Positions 32,529 through 37,439 of a stretch of DNA of 37,439 nucleotides are shown in pieces (the stretch's first letter is position 1; each line of letters begins with the position of its first letter). Origin of the DNA: Burkholderiaceae bacterium (GTDB taxonomy: Bacteria > Pseudomonadota > Gammaproteobacteria > Burkholderiales > Burkholderiaceae_C). Below the pieces are notes generated by a model that was not told the origin of the DNA, did not search any database, and saw nothing but the letters and a program-made list of their open reading frames with translations. The stretch is from the NCBI GenBank assembly GCA_905339355.1, contig CAJPFZ010000577.1, positions 1 through 37,439 on the forward strand. The letters run 5' to 3'. Both the position numbers and the translations under genes were made by a program.

Positions 32529-35388
32529 ATTCGGCGACACGCTGCTTCTCCTGATCCACCACCGCGGCCGGCGCGCGCGCCACGAAGCTCTCGTTGCCGA
32601 GCTTGGCGTTGGCCTTGTCGATCTCGCCGGTCAGCCGCGCGATCTCCTTGCCCAGGCGCTCGGCCTCGGCCGCCTTGTCGATTTCGACGTGCAGCGCGAT
32701 GCGCACATCGGCCGCCATCGCCACCGGTGACGCGCCGGCAGCGCGAATGAACTCGGCTTCGTCGTCGAACAGCCGGACGTCCGACGAGCGTGCAAGGGAC
32801 TTCAGCAGCGGCGCGGCTGACTCGAGGAACGCACGGTCGCCGATGGCGTAGATCGGCACCTGCTTGCCCGGCTGCAGGCCCATCTCGCTGCGCAGGCTGC
32901 GCGTGGCGCCGAGCATGGCTTTCAGGCGCGACATCCAGGCGTCGGCCTGCGCGTCGATCTTCTCCGGCTGCGCGATAGGGTAGGGCGCGGCCACGATGCC
33001 CAGCGCGTCGCCCGCCGGCTTGCGGCCGGCCACCGGCGCCACACGCTCCCACAGCTCGGCGGTGATGAACGGTGCGATCGGATGCAGCAGGCGCAGACTC
33101 GCTTCGAGCACGCGGATCAACGTGCGGCGCGTCGCGCGCTGCTGCGCCTCGTCGCCGTCGTGGAGCTGCACCTTGGCGATCTCGATGTACCAGTCGCAGT
33201 ACTCGTCCCAGATGAACTGGTAGATGGCGCTCGACACGTTGTCGAGGCGGTACTCGGCGAAGCCCTTGGCGACCTCGGCCTCGACACGCTGCAGCTCGCT
33301 CGCAATCCAGCGGTCGGCCGCCGAGAAGCTCATGTAGCCGTGGAAGGGGCCGCCGGGCGCGCACTCTTCCTTGGTGTGCTCGCGCAGACCGCAGTCGTGG
33401 CCTTCGCAGTTCGCGAGCACGAACTTGGTGGCGTTCCAGAGCTTGTTGCAGAAGTTGCGGTAGCCCTCGCAGCGCTTGGTGTCGAAGTTGATGTCTCGGC
33501 CGAGGCTCGCGTAGCTCGCCATCGTGAGTCGCAACGCATCGGCGCCGAAGGCCGGAATGCCTTGCGGAAACTCTTTCTCCACGCGCTTCGCGACCTTGGG
33601 CGCGTTCTCCGGCTTGCGCAAGCCGGTGGTCGACTTGCGGAGCAGCTCGGGCAGCGCAACGCCGTCGATCAGGTCGACGGGGTCGAGCACGTTGCCCTCG
33701 CTCTTGCTCATCTTGTGGCCATGCGAGTCGCGCACGAGGCCGTGGATGTAGACGTCGCGGAAAGGCACCTGCCCGGTGAAGTGCACTGTCATCATGATCA
33801 TCCGGGCGACCCAGAAGAAGATGATGTCGAAGCCCGTGACGAGCACGGTGGACGGCAGGAACAGCGACAGCTCCTTGGTTTCGGCGGGCCAGCCGAGCGT
33901 CGAGAAGGGCACCAGCGCGGACGAGTACCAGGTGTCGAGCACGTCTTCGTCGCGCGTGAGCTGCGGCCCGGCGGCGCGGCGGTTCTCGAGCAGGCGCAGC
34001 TGCGCCTCGTCGTGGGCGCCGCGGGCGGCGGCGATGCGGTTGTCGAGCGCGAGTTGCCACTTCTGCGCGGCTTCGTGTTCGTCGCGGCCGACGAAAACCT
34101 CGCCCTCCTCGTCGTACCACGCGGGGATCTGGTGGCCCCACCAGAGCTGGCGCGAGATGCACCAGTCCTGGATGTTCTTCATCCACTGGTTGTAGGTGTT
34201 GACCCATTGCTCGGGCACGAAGCGAACGCGGCCGTCCTGCACCACTTCCATCGCCTTTTCGGCGATCGAGCGGCCGTCGCGGCCAGGCCTGCTCATCGCG
34301 ACGAACCACTGGTCGGTCAGCATCGGCTCGATGACCTGCCCGGTGCGCGCGCAGCGCGGCACCATCAGCTTGTGCTTCTTCACCTCGACCAGAAAGCCCT
34401 GCGCTTCGAGGTCGGCGACGACCTTCTTGCGCGCGGTGAAGCGGTCCATGCCGCGATAGGCCGCGGGCGCGTTGTCGTTGATCTTCGCGTCGAGCGTCAG
34501 CACGCCGATGATCGGCAGGCGGTGGCGCTGGCCGACGGCGTAGTCGTTGGTATCGTGCGCCGGCGTGACCTTGACGACGCCGGTGCCGAACTCGCGGTCG
34601 ACGTAGTCGTCGGCGATGACGGGAATCGTACGGTCGCACAGCGGCAGCGTCACCTGCTTGCCGATCAGTGCGGCGTAGCGCTCGTCGTCAGGGTGCACCA
34701 TCACCGCGGTGTCGCCCAGCATGGTCTCCGGCCGCGTGGTGGCGACCACGACCTCGCCCGAGCCGTCGGCAAGCGGGTAGCGGATATGCCACAGCGAGCC
34801 GTCCTCCTCTTCGCTTTCGACCTCGAGGTCGGACACGGCGGACTTGAGCACCGGGTCCCAGTTCACCATGCGCTTGCCGCGGTAGATCAGGCCTTCCTCG
34901 TAGAGCCGCACGAAGGTTTCGGTGACGACGGGCGAGAGCCGCTCGTCCATCGTGAAGTACTCGTGCTTCCAGGCCACGCTCGCGCCCAGGCGGCGCATCT
35001 GCTGGGTGATGGTGGAGCCGCTGACCTGCTTCCACTCCCAGACCTTGGCGACGAAGTTCTTGCGGCCGATGTCGTGCCGCGACTGGCCCTGGTCCTGCAT
35101 CTGGCGCTCGACGACGATCTGCGTGGCGATGCCCGCATGGTCGGTGCCGGGCAGCCACAGCGTGTTGAAGCCGCGCATGCGGTGGTAGCGCGTGAGCGAA
35201 TCCATGATGGTCTGGTTGAACCCATGGCCCATGTGCAGCGTGCCCGTCACGTTGGGCGGCGGCAGCTGGATCGCGAACGAGGGCCGGGTCTCGTCCAGCG
35301 TGGGCTCGTAGACGCCACTGCGTTCCCACAGCGGTGCCCAGCGGGCCTCGATGGCGGCGGGTTCGAAAGACTTGGCGAGTTCGCTCAT
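32470..35388 (-). CDS. valS: Valyl-tRNA synthetase
   Basis: A 972-residue class I synthetase that charges tRNA-Val and edits mischarged threonine. HIGH is HMGH at 52-55 ([15 protein letters not shown]) and KMSKS is intact at 559-563. The editing (CP1) domain lies between them, about residues 190-340. The C-terminal coiled coil (about 905-972, ending [10 protein letters not shown]) stabilises tRNA binding. I chose the ATG at 35388 ([10 protein letters not shown]), the usual start; the frame is open upstream to 35514 without similarity. The 3' end overlaps the dehydrogenase-like gene by 59 nt on the opposite strand. Confidence 0.97.
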   Translation of the reverse strand: MSELAKSFEPAAIEARWAPLWERSGVYEPTLDETRPSFAIQLPPPNVTGTLHMGHGFNQTIMDSLTRYHRMRGFNTLWLPGTDHAGIATQIVVERQMQDQGQSRHDIGRKNFVAKVWEWKQVSGSTITQQMRRLGASVAWKHEYFTMDERLSPVVTETFVRLYEEGLIYRGKRMVNWDPVLKSAVSDLEVESEEEDGSLWHIRYPLADGSGEVVVATTRPETMLGDTAVMVHPDDERYAALIGKQVTLPLCDRTIPVIADDYVDREFGTGVVKVTPAHDTNDYAVGQRHRLPIIGVLTLDAKINDNAPAAYRGMDRFTARKKVVADLEAQGFLVEVKKHKLMVPRCARTGQVIEPMLTDQWFVAMSRPGRDGRSIAEKAMEVVQDGRVRFVPEQWVNTYNQWMKNIQDWCISRQLWWGHQIPAWYDEEGEVFVGRDEHEAAQKWQLALDNRIAAARGAHDEAQLRLLENRRAAGPQLTRDEDVLDTWYSSALVPFSTLGWPAETKELSLFLPSTVLVTGFDIIFFWVARMIMMTVHFTGQVPFRDVYIHGLVRDSHGHKMSKSEGNVLDPVDLIDGVALPELLRKSTTGLRKPENAPKVAKRVEKEFPQGIPAFGADALRLTMASYASLGRDINFDTKRCEGYRNFCNKLWNATKFVLANCEGHDCGLREHTKEECAPGGPFHGYMSFSAADRWIASELQRVEAEVAKGFAEYRLDNVSSAIYQFIWDEYCDWYIEIAKVQLHDGDEAQQRATRRTLIRVLEASLRLLHPIAPFITAELWERVAPVAGRKPAGDALGIVAAPYPIAQPEKIDAQADAWMSRLKAMLGATRSLRSEMGLQPGKQVPIYAIGDRAFLESAAPLLKSLARSSDVRLFDDEAEFIRAAGASPVAMAADVRIALHVEIDKAAEAERLGKEIARLTGEIDKANAKLGNESFVARAPAAVVDQEKQRVAEFTATRARLQDQVARLSTST

Positions 35389-35452
35389 GGAAAGGCTGCG
35401 TCCGCCGGCGAAGAACGGACCGGCGAAACAGGTGCTGAAAGGGAAGGCTCCG

Positions 35453-35458
35453 ATTGTA
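35453..35458 (-). promoter_or_regulatory. Putative -10 box of valS
   Basis: TACAAT on the minus strand would start a leader of about 58 nt before the valS ATG. The -35 position (CCTAGC with 17-nt spacing) is weak. The 124-nt gap also has to hold the promoter of the divergent S41 gene. Confidence 0.4.
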
Positions 35459-35512
35459 GAGGTGGCCCATCGCCTGCTAGGGTGTTCGCTTCTCGCGGAC
35501 ACAGGGTGTGGC

Positions 35513-36832
35513 ATGGCAGGTCGGGCGGTGGGTAGGCGGTTGGCGGCGTGGCTTGCCGCCGCCGTGGTGGCGGGGTGTGGCGGTGGCGGCGGTTCGAGTA
35601 ACCCGGGGAGCGACAGCTGCGACGTGGCCTCGCAGAACGTCTGGCTGCAGGCCTACATGAACGACCGCTACTTCTGGGCCGGCATCGCACCGAGCCCGGA
35701 CCCTTCAGGCTATGACAGCGTCGAAAGCTATTTCGAAGCCTTGCTCTACCCCGGCGACGGCGTGACGAGCGCCGACCGATGGAGCTACATCACTGACAGC
35801 GAAAGCTACAACCGCTTCTTCGGCGACGGCATGACGCTCGGCTACGGCGTTTTCGTCAACGGGCTCGAAGCGACCCTGCCGCTCAAGCTGCGCTACGTGG
35901 AGCCGCTGTCGCCGGCTGCGGCGGCAGGCCTGCGCCGCGGCGACGAGATCGTCGCGATCAACGGTCGCTCGGCGGCCGAGGTGGTGGCCGCGGACGACTA
36001 CACGATGCTGTCGCCCACGGCGGAGGGCGAACTGCTGACGCTGGAGGTGCGCCAGGGCGGGTTGCCGCGCACGGTGCAACTGGCGGCGGCGATCTATGCG
36101 CTGGTGCCCGTTCCGGTGTCGACGGTGTTCACGCTGCCCTCCGGGTCCAAGGCGGGATACCTCATGCTGAAGGACTTCGTGACGCAGGCCGAGGCGCCGC
36201 TCACGACCGCCATCGCGGAGATCCGCCAGCAAGGCGCGACCGAGCTGATCCTCGACCTGCGCTACAACGGCGGCGGCCGCGTGTCGACGGCCAACGTGCT
36301 GGCGTCGCTGGTGGCTGGGGCGTCGAACAACGGCGAGGTCTTCACGCGGCTCAGGTACAACGCGAAGAACGCGGCGTCGAACACCGATTTCGTTCTCGCG
36401 AACGGGAGCGGCGCGGCGTTCAGTCGCGTGATCGTGCTGACCGGGGCACGCACCTGTTCGGCCAGCGAGATGCTGGTCAACGGGCTCAAGCCTCACGTAC
36501 AGGTGGTGACGCTTGGCGGCACCACCTGCGGCAAGCCCTATGGGTTCAATCCGGTGCAGTCGTGCGGCAGCACCTTCAGCGCGGTGAACTTCGAGACGGT
36601 CAACGCGCTCGGCGAGGGCGGATATGTGGACGGCATCTCCGCAAACTGCGGCGTGGCGGACGACTTCAGCGGCGAGTTGGGGGACGCGACGGAGAAGCTG
36701 GCGGCGGCGGCCCAAGGCTACTTGAGCAGCGGGGTCTGCCCGGCGGTGTCGGACGGCCGCACGTCAGGGTTCGGCGCGAGGCGCGGATTGCGTGATGTGC
36801 CGGGGGAGCGGTTGGACCGGCGGGCGCAGTAG
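35513..36832 (+). CDS. S41 (tail-specific/C-terminal processing) protease, lipoprotein
   Basis: A 439-residue exported protease anchored by lipid. The lipobox VVAG-Cys22 ends the signal peptide (Cys followed by Gly, no Asp at +2, so outer-membrane sorting is expected). A Gly/Ser-rich linker follows. A PDZ domain sits near residues 110-180 ([23 protein letters not shown]). The S41 core has [10 protein letters not shown] and the Ser-Lys dyad Ser316 (TCSASEML) and Lys341 (CGKPYGF), 25 residues apart as in E. coli Tsp. The protein is thus probably active. It is shorter than Tsp and resembles periplasmic/outer-membrane S41 lipoproteins. The ATG at 35513 is chosen because of the lipoprotein signal. 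It is divergent from valS. Confidence 0.9.
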   Translation: MAGRAVGRRLAAWLAAAVVAGCGGGGGSSNPGSDSCDVASQNVWLQAYMNDRYFWAGIAPSPDPSGYDSVESYFEALLYPGDGVTSADRWSYITDSESYNRFFGDGMTLGYGVFVNGLEATLPLKLRYVEPLSPAAAAGLRRGDEIVAINGRSAAEVVAADDYTMLSPTAEGELLTLEVRQGGLPRTVQLAAAIYALVPVPVSTVFTLPSGSKAGYLMLKDFVTQAEAPLTTAIAEIRQQGATELILDLRYNGGGRVSTANVLASLVAGASNNGEVFTRLRYNAKNAASNTDFVLANGSGAAFSRVIVLTGARTCSASEMLVNGLKPHVQVVTLGGTTCGKPYGFNPVQSCGSTFSAVNFETVNALGEGGYVDGISANCGVADDFSGELGDATEKLAAAAQGYLSSGVCPAVSDGRTSGFGARRGLRDVPGERLDRRAQ

Positions 36833-36852
36833 TGGCACCTTCGGCAAACTTC

Positions 36853-36957
36853 GCGAGCGGGCATTTAGCCCGCTCGCTCGCCGATCGCTTCGCTGGTCGA
36901 TCCCCTTGAAAGGGGCCCCTCGCCCTTCGCTTCGCGCTCTCCTTCGCTTCGCTCTCT
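36853..36957. repeat. Two hairpins and a 17-bp tandem repeat between the S41 and guaC genes
   Basis: GCGAGCGGGC (36853-36862) pairs perfectly with 36868-36877, loop ATTTA. CCCCTT-GA-AAGGGG (36902-36915) is a second stem. A 17-bp unit starting CCTTCGCTTCGC occurs at 36924-36940 and 36941-36957 with one mismatch; the second copy runs into the guaC stop codon. No T-tract follows. The first hairpin may terminate both converging transcripts. Confidence 0.75.
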
Positions 36958-37439
36958 ACATCAACAGGTGCTCCCCGGCGTTGTCCCCGCCGAGGATCAC
37001 GTAGTTGACCTTGCGGATGTCGGCTAGCTTCGTGCCGCCGGCGTACGAGATCGAGCTCTGCACGTCCTCGCGCATCTCGCGCAGCGTGTCGGCCAGGCGG
37101 CCCTTGATCGGCTCGAGGATGCGCTTGCCTTCGACGTGCTTGTACTCGCCCTTGTTGAAGTCCGACGCGCTGCCGTAGTACTCCTTGAACAGCTTGCCAT
37201 CGACCTCCACCGTCTGGCCGGGCGATTCCTCGTGGCCGGCGAACAGCGAGCCGATCATCACCATGCAGGCACCGAAGCGAACGCTCTTGGCGATGTCCCC
37301 GTGGTCGCGGATGCCGCCGTCGGCAATGATCGGCTTGGTGGCCACGCGCGCACACCACTTGAGCGCCGAGAGCTGCCATCCGCCGGTACCGAAACCGGTC
37401 TTCAGCCGCGTGATGCAGACCTTGCCCGGGCCCACGCCG
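36956..37439 (-). CDS. guaC: GMP reductase, 5' end beyond the window
   Basis: The C-terminal 160 residues of a TIM-barrel enzyme of the IMPDH/GMPR family are present; the frame continues without a start at the window edge. The segment [18 protein letters not shown] and the following [23 protein letters not shown] hold the catalytic Cys region and the substrate loop. [22 protein letters not shown] and [12 protein letters not shown] match the GMP reductase of the short (about 326-residue) bacterial type rather than IMP dehydrogenase. It would convert GMP to IMP with NADPH, recycling purines. It converges with the S41 protease gene. Confidence 0.88.
   Translation of the reverse strand, partial: GVGPGKVCITRLKTGFGTGGWQLSALKWCARVATKPIIADGGIRDHGDIAKSVRFGACMVMIGSLFAGHEESPGQTVEVDGKLFKEYYGSASDFNKGEYKHVEGKRILEPIKGRLADTLREMREDVQSSISYAGGTKLADIRKVNYVILGGDNAGEHLLM

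Noticed and set aside
32153-35535. Long frames antisense to or out of frame with valS
   Set aside because: ValS has HIGH and KMSKS and full length in its own frame; the other frames show only Arg/Ala-rich shadows.

Overview
The window is a stretch of ordinary chromosome from a GC-rich Gram-negative bacterium. Protein content and gene order suggest a betaproteobacterium of the order Burkholderiales, roughly the Rubrivivax/Leptothrix/Piscinibacter neighbourhood. That placement rests on recognised families, codons ending mostly in G or C, a long TrpRS of the type found in that group, and short GC-rich palindromic repeats between genes. No search was run. I see no insertion sequence, prophage, CRISPR array or integrase.

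Layout. 1-2931: an incomplete secreted protein, a pirin and an FMN azoreductase (azoR) on the minus strand, with a divergent LysR regulator. 2950-7466: trpS (minus), then purN, an RsmB/NOP-type RNA methyltransferase and a membrane fatty-acid desaturase (plus). 7569-9165: rpmG, rpmB and trxB (minus). 9343-14542: a Crp/Fnr-type regulator, ftsK, lolA and rarA. This is the E. coli trxB-lrp-ftsK-lolA-rarA order with a Crp-like regulator where lrp sits. 14823-19795: a branched-chain-amino-acid-type ABC transporter (livH, livM, livG, livF), then a periplasmic binding protein whose leader contains three consecutive hairpins. 20174-24657: a secreted subtilisin-like protease ending in GLVLSE repeats, and a membrane GGDEF-EAL c-di-GMP protein. 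24674-28419: an orphan ferredoxin-type reductase (AscD-like), an SDR-fold protein, a degenerate HtrA-like protein lacking the catalytic His and Asp, and a rhomboid protease. 28486-30368: tRNA-Leu(CAA), cysM, a NUDIX hydrolase and tusA. 30592-35388: galU, a degenerate 2-hydroxyacid dehydrogenase homologue, and valS. 35513-37439: a lipoprotein S41 (tail-specific) protease and the 3' part of a GMP reductase.

How the genes work together. Most are housekeeping functions: translation, purine synthesis and recycling, envelope lipoprotein transport, chromosome segregation, redox balance and cysteine/sulfur metabolism. The accessory interest lies in four exported or membrane proteases (S8, HtrA-like, rhomboid, S41), two enzyme homologues whose catalytic residues are substituted, and several unexplained intergenic inverted repeats. 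Several genes (ftsK, rarA, cysM, perhaps purN) have an ACAAT-like -10 box 6-9 nt before the ATG and no clear Shine-Dalgarno sequence, which would fit leaderless transcripts. I did not find a clearly new multi-gene system; the best candidates for something undescribed are listed as findings.
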